A DNA stretch of 27,021 bases from Rhodospirillaceae bacterium (GTDB lineage Bacteria; Pseudomonadota; Alphaproteobacteria; UBA8366). Shown one piece after another: positions 1 to 9,198 of the stretch. Position numbers and translations under genes: made by a program. Each line of letters starts with the position of its first letter. Position 1 is the stretch's first letter. The stretch lies in the NCBI GenBank assembly GCA_002711555.1, contig PARQ01000031.1, positions 1-27,021 of the forward strand. The letters run 5' to 3'. Below the pieces are notes generated by a model. The model had not been told where the DNA came from. It did not search any database and worked only from the letters and a program-made list of their open reading frames with translations.

Positions 1-79
1 GTCGTTCCACCCTGACCATCAGAGACAGTGTATGTGAAACTATCAGACCCGCTATAATTTGGGTTCGGTGTGTAAATAA
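1..79. repeat. 79-bp exact direct repeat, copy 2 (at the window edge)
   Basis: Bases 1-79 are identical to 2569-2647 and diverge at base 80. Both copies sit in the same reading frame of the giant gene and encode the end of a cadherin/VCBS-like unit (NPNYSGSDSFTYTVSDGQGGTT). The repeat may continue left beyond the window. Confidence 0.95.
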
Positions 80-1712
80 CATTTCCACCTGAACGAGTAA
101 CAGTGCCATGACTGGCTCCTCCGACATTGTCTATAAGAAGTGAACCTCCATCGATATCGACATCATTCGATAACAGACCTTCCTCAGTTAGTACAAGAGA
201 CCCATCCTCATTTAAATTTCCACTATCTGCGCCCGCAAAAGGAGCAAAATTTCCCTCACCAAGTGAAATTGTTACATCTGAGAATTGTAACATCTCAATA
301 TTCCATAACCGATCAGTGCCCTCATCGCCTACATTATCTGTAACCGTCAGAACACCGCCTGTAACCCCGATATCATAATTACTCGAAGTCCCGTTATAAC
401 GAGCAGTATCTGCACCTCCACCACCAATTAAAAAATCATCGCCGCTGCCGCCAAAAAGTGAGTCATTACCACCACCGCCATTCAATACATCAATGTCTGC
501 TCCACCACTGAATTGGTCATCCCCAGCACCGCCGGTAATCCAGTCGCTCGCCAAGGTGCCAACAATTGTTGTGCCTTCGTCCCCTGCACTAGTAATAACT
601 CCTGTCAGTCCCGCAATATTCACTGACACGTCATTTCCCAAAGAGATAGTTTCTATGCGATCTCGCGCATCTATCCAGTTTTTAACGCATATGACGTCGG
701 GTAAATTATCAAATGGGGTGTTTAAATCTGTCGGACCCCGAATGCCTATTTCTAAATCATCACCCGACATGCGCATTACCAAATCAGCAATGCTAACTCC
801 TTCACCGAGCATGAGGGTGTCTTGCCCGCTATCCGCTCGTGTATCAACGCTTTGATGGTACCTCTCGCGACTACGATAACTCTCAGTGCCGCCCTCACCA
901 TCTGAAATGCTATATGTCACCCACCGCCAACCTGAGACCAGCTTCGTTGTACCAAAGTAATCCGCAATAGTGTCGTGCCCGTCACCGCGGTTAAACACAT
1001 AAATATCATTGCCAACCGAGCCTCCAAGCCAATCACTCCCGGCTCCGCCTGCCAATAGTTGGTCGCCGCTGCCGCCTGTTAGGCGGTCTGCTCCACCCCC
1101 AGCATAGAACCGTTCTACACCAAGTGCCTCCATCGACAAATCGACCCCAGTATCATCGGTCATAATAACGGTATCTACGCCTTCACCACCTCTTATCACG
1201 TCCGAGCTATCAGCAATGAAAACATCATCGCCCGCACCACCAACCAACTTATCTGAACCCTCACCGCCAGAAAGCAAATCATCATTTTCACTTCCATACA
1301 ATGCGTCATCAGAAGCCCCGCCAAATTGCTTCAACCCATCCCCGTCTGGAATATCAACTCCCGGGGGTGCCAGTACTACAGCAAGGGAACCAGAGACGGA
1401 TGACACGTCTCCGTTTTCACCCTCCATTGCACGCGCTATCAAATCAAGCTGGAAACCACTATCAGCCTCTGAAGGAATATCGATCGTGAGTCCGGCAAGT
1501 TCAGCCCCTGCTATGACCCATCCATCGTCACCATACCTTTCTCCTGCCGAAAGCTTTGCACCAGCAGGAATACCCGAAACATACACATTGATATTTTCTG
1601 AGCCGTCTTGGTCACCAAGAACAGCTGCGATGTTGAGGGCAATTACACTTCCTGCTTCACCGACAGCGACCTGAGTTTTCAAAATTGGAGTGTCCGCAAC
1701 TGCGTTCACATT
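1..1712 (-). repeat. Supermodule copy B of the giant gene
   Basis: Same domain order as copy A: AVADTPILKT with LNIAAVLGDQDGSE, an RTX block (about 1350-1190), FNRGDGHDTIADYFGTTK (about 1000-950), WVTYSISDGEGG, an HCBP-related segment with NWIDARDRIE, another RTX block (about 560-420), ADTARYNGTSSNYDI and a cadherin-like unit. The copies are homologous in protein but well diverged in DNA, so the duplication is old. The left boundary is set by the window edge. Confidence 0.85.
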
Positions 1713-4700
1713 AAGCGAGACAGACCCGACATCCGTACCACCCTGACCATCGGATACTGTATATGTGAAACTAGCGGGTCCGCTGTAATCAGCAGATGGC
1801 GTGAAAGTTATGGTGTCGCCGGACATAACGACAACACCGTTGACGGCGTCTCCCACAGCAGTAACTTCAAGATTATCGCCGTCTGGATCGGTATCGTTTG
1901 AGATCAGGGATGCAGCTGAAATGCTGACCGAACCGTCCTCATCAAGGCTGCCGCCATCATCATTTGTCGCGGTAGGCCCCCCATCATTAACGCCTTTAAT
2001 CGTTACCGAGACCTTACCTACAGTTACGCCACCGTTACCATCTGAGACCTTATAGCTGAAACTATCAGCACCAGAATAATCAGCGTTAGGCGTATAGCTG
2101 TAAGATCCATCCGCATTAACCGTCGCCGATCCATTGGCGGGAGCATCATCAAGCGCAAAGCTTAGACTGTCCCCTTCTTCGTCCGTGGCGCTCAGAGTGC
2201 CGGTAACAGCAGTATCTTCATCGGTAACGACGTCAAGACCCGGCGTTACAGGGGCGTCGTTCACATTGGCGACCGTCAAAGACATGGTCGCCGTTGCTGT
2301 GCCACCATTGCCATCAGAAACAGTGTAAGTAAAACTGTCAGCGCCGTTATAGCCCACATTAGGTGTATAGCTATAACTGCCATCCGCATTAACCGTCGCA
2401 GTACCGTTCGTCGGGCCATCACCAAGCTCAAAACTCAGTCTATCGCCATCAACGTCCTCCGCTGACAATAGTCCAGTCGCAGTCTCATCTTCATCAACGG
2501 TAATGTTTGCGCCGGGAGATGTCGGCGCATCATTAACAGCATTAACCGTTACCGAAACCGTGCCCGTCGTCGTTCCACCCTGACCATCAGAGACAGTGTA
2601 TGTGAAACTATCAGACCCGCTATAATTTGGGTTCGGTGTGTAAATAAATGAGCCATCTGGCTTCACAATTGCAGTCCCCCCTTTGCCGTCTGAGGCGAGG
2701 GAGAAACTTAGAGTATCTTTTTCTATATCCGTTGCTGATAGAACTCCACTAACAGAGGAGTCCTCTGAAACTGACAACTCTACCCCGGCAGAAATGGGAG
2801 CATCATTGATTGCCGTCACATCTAATGTGACAGCCCCAGTTGCTGTACCGCCATTACCATCGCTGACCAGGTAGGTGAAACTATCCGAGCCATTATAATT
2901 GGCGTTAGGTTTATAACTATATGAGCCATCTTTATTAACATCCACAAATCCATTGATGGGCTCATTGACCAAACTAAAAGTAAGACTATCACCGTCGATG
3001 TCAGTTGCTGTGATTAACCCGTTAATAACTGTGTCTTCAGCGCCAGCAACAGAATGATCTTGCCCTATCGGAGTGTCGTTGACTGATTTTACAGTAATAC
3101 CCACTGTCGCACTGGCAGTCCCCCCCTGCCCGTCGGACACTGTGTATGTAAAGGTATCACGGCCATTAAAATTCGCGTCTGGCCTGTAAGTAATTCTATC
3201 ACCCACAAGAGAAACGGTTCCATTGCTCGCTACCCCCACCCCATCGAGCGATAAACTACCACCGTCTATATCAAAATCATTTGTCAGAAGGTCGGAAGCA
3301 GAAAGAGAGATAGACCCATCTTCTAAAACACTGCTATGCTCACCAAATAAAATTGGTAAGAACGTGCCATTGTCATACACAGCCGTGATGTCGGCAAATG
3401 ATATACTCTCAATACTATCTAATTGATCAATCCCATCCCCTGCCTTTTTATGAGCGATAATAATAGCGTCACTTGAAGATGACACAGCATAGTCTGAGAA
3501 TTTACCCGCGTAACTTGCCGTATCTGATCCCTCACCACCAATGAGGTGATCATTACCCGCTCCTCCGACAAGCCGGTCGTCGCCGTCGGCCCCCACGATG
3601 ATATCATCACCGGCACCGCCGTTAAGTGTATCATTGCCGCCACCTCCGGCAAGCCAGTCATTACCGTTCGAGGCAACGAGGGTCGTTCCATCCTCACTTG
3701 CCTCAAGTACTTTGCCGGTTAAATTAGCAACGTCTAGTGCTGTCCCATCCTCGAAAGAAAACTTTTCGATACGATCGAGGGCGTCTCCCCAATTGATGAT
3801 TTTTATTATATCTGCTGAGTTTGAAGTGTTTTCGCCAGCTTCGCCTCCAATGCCCTGAACTGTAATTTGCAAGGCACCGTCAACGAACTGAAGGCTCAGA
3901 TCATCAGGCTTAATGCCATCGCCAAAAGATAATTCGTCCTTACCCCCATTTGCGCTTGTATCGATTAATTCACTCAACCGCTCACGTACGCGCTCGGTTT
4001 CAATCCCGCCCTCTCCATCTGATACTGAATAGGTTACCCATTGCCACCGCGTAGTAACTTTAGTTGTTCCAAAATAATCAGCAATTATATCCTGTCCATC
4101 ACCGCGATTAAAACGGTACGTGTCATCTCCAGCGCCACCTTCAACTCTATCGTTGCCACGGCCCCCGGATATAAACTCGTTTTTTTGCCCACCCTTGATT
4201 TTGTCGTCCCCGCCACCGGCGTAAAATCTCTCAATGCTGAGCCTTCCAATATCCAGATCAATATTGCTGTCATCGGTCAATATTGCCGTATCTGTTCCAG
4301 CCCCGCCTGAAAGTTTATCGTAGCTATCTCCTATTAAAACATCGTCTCCCGCTCCTCCAGAAAGGATATCGGACCCGCCACCACCGATGATTAGGTCATC
4401 ACCGCCACCGCCGACGAATATATCATCGTTATCTCCACCAAAAATGGTATCGCCGTCACCCGAGGACGGAAGCGTTACACCAGACGGCAACACGACGACT
4501 GGCAAAGAACGAACTGCTGTCGCAGTATCATCATTTGAACTTTCTCTGGAAGTAGCTGTTACTGTGAGTTCAAAACCCGCTCCAGAATTATCGGGAATAG
4601 TGAGCGTAAGGTTACTAATTTCCGATAGCGCCAAAGACCATCTTCCACCACCAAGATCAGTCCCGCTGGATAGCGCCACACCCTCGGGCACGCCACCAAT

Positions 4701-7700
4701 CTCAATCGGCCCCAAAATTTCAGAACCGTCCGTGTCACTCAGGACAGCGGCTATATTGAGTTTAACCGTATCCCCTATTTCACCACTCGCGGGCGCAGTG
4801 GTGATTTCTGGCGCGTCGGCAATTGCGCTAACATTAATACTTAATGAAGCGGTGTCGAGCCCGCCTCTACCGTCAGATACGGTATAGGCAAAGTTATCCA
4901 AACCACTAAAATTACTATTCGGCAGATAGAAATACGTTCCATCCGGGTTAATGGTAACAACCCCGTTACTAGGTCCCTGCTTCAAAGAATACTTAAGAAC
5001 GTCTCCGTCAATATCCGTTGCTCTTAATGAGCCGGAAAGTGCTGCATCCTCGAGGCCATTCGCAACGCTATCCAATGCAACGGGAGCATCGTTTATGTTA
5101 ACAATGGTGAGTGATACTTTACCGAGCGCAGACCCACCATTCCCATCAGACACTCTGTAAGTGAACTCGTCAGAGCCGTAATAATTTGCATTAGGCGTGT
5201 AAACATAGGCCCCATTATTCGCGACACTTATCGACCCATATTTAGGTTGAGTGTGAAGGCTATAATTAAGCTGATCACCATCTACGTCCGTAGCGGCCAA
5301 AACACCCGACCAGGATGTATCCTCATCAAGGGTAACGGCGGTGGCTGGTGCTATGGGAGTATCATTAACGGCGGATACCGTCACAGAAACGCTCCCCTCG
5401 CTCACACCTCCCTGCCCGTCAGAGACCGAATACGAAAAACTATCACGCCCGTTGTAATTTGCCCTCGGAGAATATGTGACCACACCATCAACGAGGGAAA
5501 CAGAACCGTTCTCGCCTCCTGAAACGGCTGTAACAGTTAACGTATCACCATCAAAATCAGTGTCATTAGCTATCAGCTCACTAGCCTGGAAAGAGAGCGG
5601 TGTATCCTCTGTGACTGTTATACTGTCAGGATTTGCTTCTGGGGCTGCATCATTTACAGGGGTGACCTCAATTGCGACGTCACCTGTATCAATAGCCCCA
5701 TTTGCATCGGTAACTGTGAAGCGGAAGCTATCTGAGCCATAGTAATTTTCGTCGGGCGTATATGTATAAGTCCCGTTAGCATTTATTACCGCCTTGCCAT
5801 TTGCAGGAAGACTGGATAGCGAAAAAACTAATTCCTCAGATGAGTTATCTAGGTCAGTAGCCTTCAGCGTACCTTCGAATACGGCGTCTTCTTCTAAACT
5901 AATTTTGGCAACTTCTGCCAAGGGAGCGTCATTGATGCCAGTAACACGAAGTGCCGCAGTTTGCTGAACAATCGTTGTCCCATCATCAACTGAATAAATG
6001 AAACTTAGGTCGCGACTAGCTCCTTCAGACAGGTCATCAAATTCCTTGCCCGGATCGAAGTTATAGGAACCATCTTCATAAATAGTTAAGGTCCCTTTAG
6101 CAGGAGCACTTACCAGACTAAAGGTTAAGGTATCGCCATCCGGGTCTGTTGCCCGCAGAAACCCATTCGAGGGATTATCCTCATCGCCTGAAATCAATGT
6201 TGTTATGGGCTGTGGTGGATCGCTCTTCCCAGGCGCTTCAATGGTTTGATCCGCGAATTGCAAAAACTCAAAACCGCTAAGGGTATCAGTGCCATCGCGT
6301 CCCCTATTATCGATTATGCTACCGTTACCAATCGTGTAGTTTTCTCTGTTGCCGCTATAGATTGCGGTATCGGTTCCTGCTCCCCCGACAAGTGTATCAT
6401 CGCCACGTCCACCCAGAATGACATTGTCTGACGAATTACCTGTGATAAAGTCGTTACCATCGCCGCTATACACATTTTCAATTGTGGAACCTGCACCAAT
6501 CTTAAAGTTGGTGTCAGCAATTGATCCTGGGCCACCAGTAAGATCAATTACAGCATCGGCCGTGGTCGCTGCAAGATTTATAGTGTCAGTGCCTTCACTA
6601 TCTGACAATAGTCGCCTGGAGGCATCTCCTAGGCCTGTAAAATCTCGGTATTCGTTTGTGTATACATACAAATCGTCATTATCTAAAACATCGCCGTATA
6701 AATTAATCCCCCAACTATTTAGATTTCCCCCAATCCCGTTCCTGACCTCGTCACTGACGGAGATAGTCCAATCACCGATGCCCGTCTCACCCCAAAATTG
6801 GCGACTTGTAAAACGATGTTGTAACCCTGACTTTGATGTATCCGGACGCCCCATAATTTCGCTTGAAGTTCCATCTGGAGACGTCACTGTGATACGCAAG
6901 TCACTTAGTCGCGTACTCGATAAATTCACGAAAATTTCTACATTTTCAATATCAACGCTGTTTGTAAAGTTGACTGTGTCGCTGATTGTGCTTGCGTCCG
7001 CAAAACTCAAGCTGCCAGAATAATTGAAACGATGAATTTCATTAGAGCTAACAGATTGCTCTTGCCACGTCTCAGCAAGTCGTACTGCAGCCCTCCCATC
7101 GACCAGGCCCATGCCATTTTCGAGACTGATATGGAGCCCACCCCCATTCCAATCGTTGGCATTATTCCAATCCCATGTATTGTCGTAGGGATCATTTTTT
7201 ACCGCTGAGTAGGCCAATATCTCCTGGACGTCGCGATAGCCCAAATCAGGATTGGCTTCAAGCATAAGGGCTACGACGCCCGCGGTTGCTGGCGCCGAAA
7301 AAGACGTACCATTAATGGTAACATAATCCGAAGAAGTATAGCCCATACTGCCAACCCGATCTGTTGTCAGCACGTTACGCCCCGGAGCCGTCACCAAAAC
7401 ACTCGACCCCCTGCTAGTAAAATAAGCATCCCGGCCGCCGCTATCGGTTGCGCCAACCGTAATTACCCTTCGATTACCACTTACTGCATTATATTCTGGA
7501 CGCGCATCTATACTGCGTGAGTTACCAGCAGAAAATGTAATAACTTGCCCAAGACCATCGCGATGATTGGTGACAGCATCCACAATTTGATTCTCATAGT
7601 ATCTCCAATACCCACCCTGAGAGAGAGAAAAGAAAGCCCACGAGGGTGAAGGGCCCCAGCTATTATTAGAGATATCTGTTGGTGTGTCATAAAACCCTAA

Positions 7701-8555
7701 CCAACGATAACCAGCAATAGTGGCACCATGCGCGACACCAACCACACCGATACCGTTGTTTGCCTCAGCAGCAACCATACCAGCAACAGCAGTGCCGTGA
7801 TTGTCATATGTTGATACGGGATAAGCATCATTATCATTATGATAAAAATCATAATCTATAGATGTGTCATAATTATCATTTAGGTCGGGATGGGTGTGTT
7901 CCACACCGGTATCGTTAATACCAACACTCACGCCGCGACCAGTGTAATCATCCCAAACATCGACAACGTTCAATGCCGAATGATGCCACTGCTGGCCGAA
8001 CAATGGATCGTTAGGAAGTGCATTTACTTCCACACGGCCGCTGCCTTCCGTTCCATCAGGCTCGATAACATGAAATTCAAACATTGAGGGTGAGCTGAAA
8101 AGATCTGTTTGAGTTGCCAAGTCAAATAACACCTGCTCTGCGCCGGCCCTGCCAACGAGCCTTGCCTCTCCCCCTCTTGCCTCTGTGACAGAAACAATCT
8201 CACCATCGAAAGGCGCATCGGTGCCGATCAAATCGGCACGACTAAATTGCAATCGATTTGGCACAGCCGCGTCAAATAACTCGTTTGATTTTAAAATGTT
8301 CCGTTGAGGCCTTTGATCACTTTGTTCCGAATTTTCATAAATACTTTTGGGAGAAAAAGTTTGTTTGTCTACAACAAGATTTTCTATCCCTTCCAACGGT
8401 CGAAACGCCGTTACCCCCTGTCCTATCAATGGGCCAGTTGGGCCATCAGAACGCAGGTCCTTAATGACATCAAATGGAGTGCGTGACAGAGCATCCCATT
8501 CAGCCGACCGCAACTGATCCAGCACTAAAGGTTTATGAATATGCGTTTTCGCCAT
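1..8555 (-). CDS. Giant RTX exoprotein with N-terminal kexin-like subtilisin and P domain (partial, C-terminus beyond left edge)
   Basis: One open frame runs from ATG at 8555 to the window edge, giving at least 2851 residues without its C-terminus. The N-terminus (MAKTHIHKPL) is hydrophilic with no signal peptide, as expected for type I secretion. Residues about 205-455 form a subtilisin domain of the kexin/furin kind: Asp215 in NDTGVE, His253 in DNHGTAVAG, oxyanion Asn345 in FSAGNS and Ser418 in GTSFSAP. Residues about 500-622 match the P/Homo B domain (DLRITVTSPDGT, GDWTISVSD, LNSWGINLYG). RTX nonapeptides (GGRGDDTLVGGAGTDT) follow at 695-735. Next come cadherin/VCBS-like units of about 90 residues, each with linkers such as AINDAP and a YNGSDSFTYTVSDGNGG-type end. 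Two large supermodules combine RTX blocks with an HCBP-related segment (DELSFGDGIKPDDL, IIKIINWGDALDRIE). The start lies 3 bases after the stop of the acyltransferase gene, which implies co-translation. A calcium-activated secreted protease/adhesin is inferred; the substrate is unknown. Confidence 0.93.
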   Translation of the reverse strand, partial: MAKTHIHKPLVLDQLRSAEWDALSRTPFDVIKDLRSDGPTGPLIGQGVTAFRPLEGIENLVVDKQTFSPKSIYENSEQSDQRPQRNILKSNELFDAAVPNRLQFSRADLIGTDAPFDGEIVSVTEARGGEARLVGRAGAEQVLFDLATQTDLFSSPSMFEFHVIEPDGTEGSGRVEVNALPNDPLFGQQWHHSALNVVDVWDDYTGRGVSVGINDTGVEHTHPDLNDNYDTSIDYDFYHNDNDAYPVSTYDNHGTAVAGMVAAEANNGIGVVGVAHGATIAGYRWLGFYDTPTDISNNSWGPSPSWAFFSLSQGGYWRYYENQIVDAVTNHRDGLGQVITFSAGNSRSIDARPEYNAVSGNRRVITVGATDSGGRDAYFTSRGSSVLVTAPGRNVLTTDRVGSMGYTSSDYVTINGTSFSAPATAGVVALMLEANPDLGYRDVQEILAYSAVKNDPYDNTWDWNNANDWNGGGLHISLENGMGLVDGRAAVRLAETWQEQSVSSNEIHRFNYSGSLSFADASTISDTVNFTNSVDIENVEIFVNLSSTRLSDLRITVTSPDGTSSEIMGRPDTSKSGLQHRFTSRQFWGETGIGDWTISVSDEVRNGIGGNLNSWGINLYGDVLDNDDLYVYTNEYRDFTGLGDASRRLLSDSEGTDTINLAATTADAVIDLTGGPGSIADTNFKIGAGSTIENVYSGDGNDFITGNSSDNVILGGRGDDTLVGGAGTDTAIYSGNRENYTIGNGSIIDNRGRDGTDTLSGFEFLQFADQTIEAPGKSDPPQPITTLISGDEDNPSNGFLRATDPDGDTLTFSLVSAPAKGTLTIYEDGSYNFDPGKEFDDLSEGASRDLSFIYSVDDGTTIVQQTAALRVTGINDAPLAEVAKISLEEDAVFEGTLKATDLDNSSEELVFSLSSLPANGKAVINANGTYTYTPDENYYGSDSFRFTVTDANGAIDTGDVAIEVTPVNDAAPEANPDSITVTEDTPLSFQASELIANDTDFDGDTLTVTAVSGGENGSVSLVDGVVTYSPRANYNGRDSFSYSVSDGQGGVSEGSVSVTVSAVNDTPIAPATAVTLDEDTSWSGVLAATDVDGDQLNYSLHTQPKYGSISVANNGAYVYTPNANYYGSDEFTYRVSDGNGGSALGKVSLTIVNINDAPVALDSVANGLEDAALSGSLRATDIDGDVLKYSLKQGPSNGVVTINPDGTYFYLPNSNFSGLDNFAYTVSDGRGGLDTASLSINVSAIADAPEITTAPASGEIGDTVKLNIAAVLSDTDGSEILGPIEIGGVPEGVALSSGTDLGGGRWSLALSEISNLTLTIPDNSGAGFELTVTATSRESSNDDTATAVRSLPVVVLPSGVTLPSSGDGDTIFGGDNDDIFVGGGGDDLIIGGGGSDILSGGAGDDVLIGDSYDKLSGGAGTDTAILTDDSNIDLDIGRLSIERFYAGGGDDKIKGGQKNEFISGGRGNDRVEGGAGDDTYRFNRGDGQDIIADYFGTTKVTTRWQWVTYSVSDGEGGIETERVRERLSELIDTSANGGKDELSFGDGIKPDDLSLQFVDGALQITVQGIGGEAGENTSNSADIIKIINWGDALDRIEKFSFEDGTALDVANLTGKVLEASEDGTTLVASNGNDWLAGGGGNDTLNGGAGDDIIVGADGDDRLVGGAGNDHLIGGEGSDTASYAGKFSDYAVSSSSDAIIIAHKKAGDGIDQLDSIESISFADITAVYDNGTFLPILFGEHSSVLEDGSISLSASDLLTNDFDIDGGSLSLDGVGVASNGTVSLVGDRITYRPDANFNGRDTFTYTVSDGQGGTASATVGITVKSVNDTPIGQDHSVAGAEDTVINGLITATDIDGDSLTFSLVNEPINGFVDVNKDGSYSYKPNANYNGSDSFTYLVSDGNGGTATGAVTLDVTAINDAPISAGVELSVSEDSSVSGVLSATDIEKDTLSFSLASDGKGGTAIVKPDGSFIYTPNPNYSGSDSFTYTVSDGQGGTTTGTVSVTVNAVNDAPTSPGANITVDEDETATGLLSAEDVDGDRLSFELGDGPTNGTATVNADGSYSYTPNVGYNGADSFTYTVSDGNGGTATATMSLTVANVNDAPVTPGLDVVTDEDTAVTGTLSATDEEGDSLSFALDDAPANGSATVNADGSYSYTPNADYSGADSFSYKVSDGNGGVTVGKVSVTIKGVNDGGPTATNDDGGSLDEDGSVSISAASLISNDTDPDGDNLEVTAVGDAVNGVVVMSGDTITFTPSADYSGPASFTYTVSDGQGGTDVGSVSLNVNAVADTPILKTQVAVGEAGSVIALNIAAVLGDQDGSENINVYVSGIPAGAKLSAGERYGDDGWVIAGAELAGLTIDIPSEADSGFQLDLIARAMEGENGDVSSVSGSLAVVLAPPGVDIPDGDGLKQFGGASDDALYGSENDDLLSGGEGSDKLVGGAGDDVFIADSSDVIRGGEGVDTVIMTDDTGVDLSMEALGVERFYAGGGADRLTGGSGDQLLAGGAGSDWLGGSVGNDIYVFNRGDGHDTIADYFGTTKLVSGWRWVTYSISDGEGGTESYRSRERYHQSVDTRADSGQDTLMLGEGVSIADLVMRMSGDDLEIGIRGPTDLNTPFDNLPDVICVKNWIDARDRIETISLGNDVSVNIAGLTGVITSAGDEGTTIVGTLASDWITGGAGDDQFSGGADIDVLNGGGGNDSLFGGSGDDFLIGGGGADTARYNGTSSNYDIGVTGGVLTVTDNVGDEGTDRLWNIEMLQFSDVTISLGEGNFAPFAGADSGNLNEDGSLVLTEEGLLSNDVDIDGGSLLIDNVGGASHGTVTRSGGNVIYTPNPNYSGSDSFTYTVSDGQGGT
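2569..2647. repeat. 79-bp exact direct repeat, copy 1
   Basis: Identical to bases 1-79 at an in-frame distance of 2568 bp (856 codons). Other VCBS-like units in the gene are related in protein but clearly diverged in DNA, so the exact match suggests recent gene conversion or duplication. Confidence 0.95.
3115..4835 (-). repeat. Supermodule copy A of the giant gene
   Basis: Reading on the minus strand, the block holds in order: a unit starting AIADAPEITT with LNIAAVLSDTDGSE, a first RTX block (about 4480-4260), a second RTX stretch ending FNRGDGQDIIADYFGTTK (to about 4065), a WVTYSVSDGEGG segment, an HCBP-related segment with NWGDALDRIE, a third RTX block (about 3670-3510), a SDTASYAGKFSDY segment and a cadherin-like unit ending DGQGGT. 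Copy B repeats the same order about 3.12 kb to the left. Corresponding landmarks are offset by 3114, 3117 and 3123 bp, so only small in-frame indels separate them. Confidence 0.85.
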
Positions 8556-8558
8556 ATT

Positions 8559-9140
8559 TTACTTCAATATTTCCACGCGCCGACCATCTTCATCAGCTTG
8601 AATAAACTTAACAACTTCATCCTTAAATATATTTTTCTTAAGGTCTTTGAGCATGTCATCCCCCCCCCCAAAGGGAGCGATAACATCAATAATCCACAAC
8701 TTTTTGCCTTTAGTCCATTCATTAGGCGCTAATTTGACCGAACCGTTGATAATCCGGGCCTCCACTTCATCATCAAGTAAAGCCCAACTTATAAATCCAA
8801 CAGGAACATTATTCCTGCGAAATAGACGAAATTGTTTTGCTAGAATAGGCGGAACTACAAGCCATTCAAAATCGGTTACAAACAAGTGTTTATGCGCACC
8901 TGACGAAAGCATTAGCCAGACGGCAGCCCCCAGTAAACCGGAAGGGTCATTGGGTCTGTTGTCTTCCGTTTCCTTTTGACTCGACACATCAGAGACGGGT
9001 TTGTCTGATGCCGAAACTTTTGGATCTGCATCTGGCATTGTGCCTTTATCAGCAACGTTACCACTACCCTTGGTGGTGTCGCTCGCACTTGCTTCCCGCG
9101 CACCGGCCTTTACCCCGGCATTACTGCTCTTCCGTGTCAT
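8559..9140 (-). CDS. HlyC/RtxC-family toxin-activating lysine acyltransferase
   Basis: This 193-residue protein resembles HlyC, the acyl-ACP-dependent acyltransferase that activates RTX toxins on lysines inside the cell before export. HlyC landmarks are visible: SSGAH (Ser80, His83) aligns with HlyC SSPLH (catalytic His23), then ILAKQFRLFRRNNVPVGFISWA with HlyC IRANQYALLTRDNYPVAYCSWA, EWTKGKKLWIID with DWTSGDRKWFID (Asp152 corresponds to Asp92), and VIAPFG with WIAPFG. Two features are odd: about 70 low-complexity residues precede the domain, and the C-terminus ends some 35-40 residues earlier than HlyC. ATG 9140 is preferred, with GAAGG 10 bases upstream. A TTG at 9197 would give 212 residues but overlaps the predicted -10 box. 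The gene lies 3 bases upstream of the giant RTX frame, its probable substrate by context. Family assignment is firm; the target is inferred. Confidence 0.88.
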   Translation of the reverse strand: MTRKSSNAGVKAGAREASASDTTKGSGNVADKGTMPDADPKVSASDKPVSDVSSQKETEDNRPNDPSGLLGAAVWLMLSSGAHKHLFVTDFEWLVVPPILAKQFRLFRRNNVPVGFISWALLDDEVEARIINGSVKLAPNEWTKGKKLWIIDVIAPFGGGDDMLKDLKKNIFKDEVVKFIQADEDGRRVEILK

Positions 9141-9198
9141 ATGTCGGTAGCCTTCATACTGTTTCTCCAGCTTTCGGCCCTGCCCCCGACAAGGCAAA

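Noticed and set aside
1..6500. CRISPR-like periodic repeats
   Set aside because: The periodicity is about 270-290 bp per unit, in frame and protein-level, without short identical repeats and unique spacers.
127..8087. Many plus-strand open frames of 60-201 codons opposite the giant gene
   Set aside because: They are shadows of a repetitive minus-strand gene: they have Ser/Pro/Thr-rich low-complexity translations, recur with the same period as the repeats and lack ribosome sites.
7200..8555. Eukaryotic contamination suggested by the kexin-like domain
   Set aside because: The domain is in frame with bacterial RTX repeats, has no introns, and lies in a bacterial operon context; bacterial kexin-like enzymes are known.
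9195..9197. TTG start for a 212-residue acyltransferase
   Set aside because: It lies at the predicted transcription start and beside the -10 box, has no ribosome site, and adds only unconserved residues.
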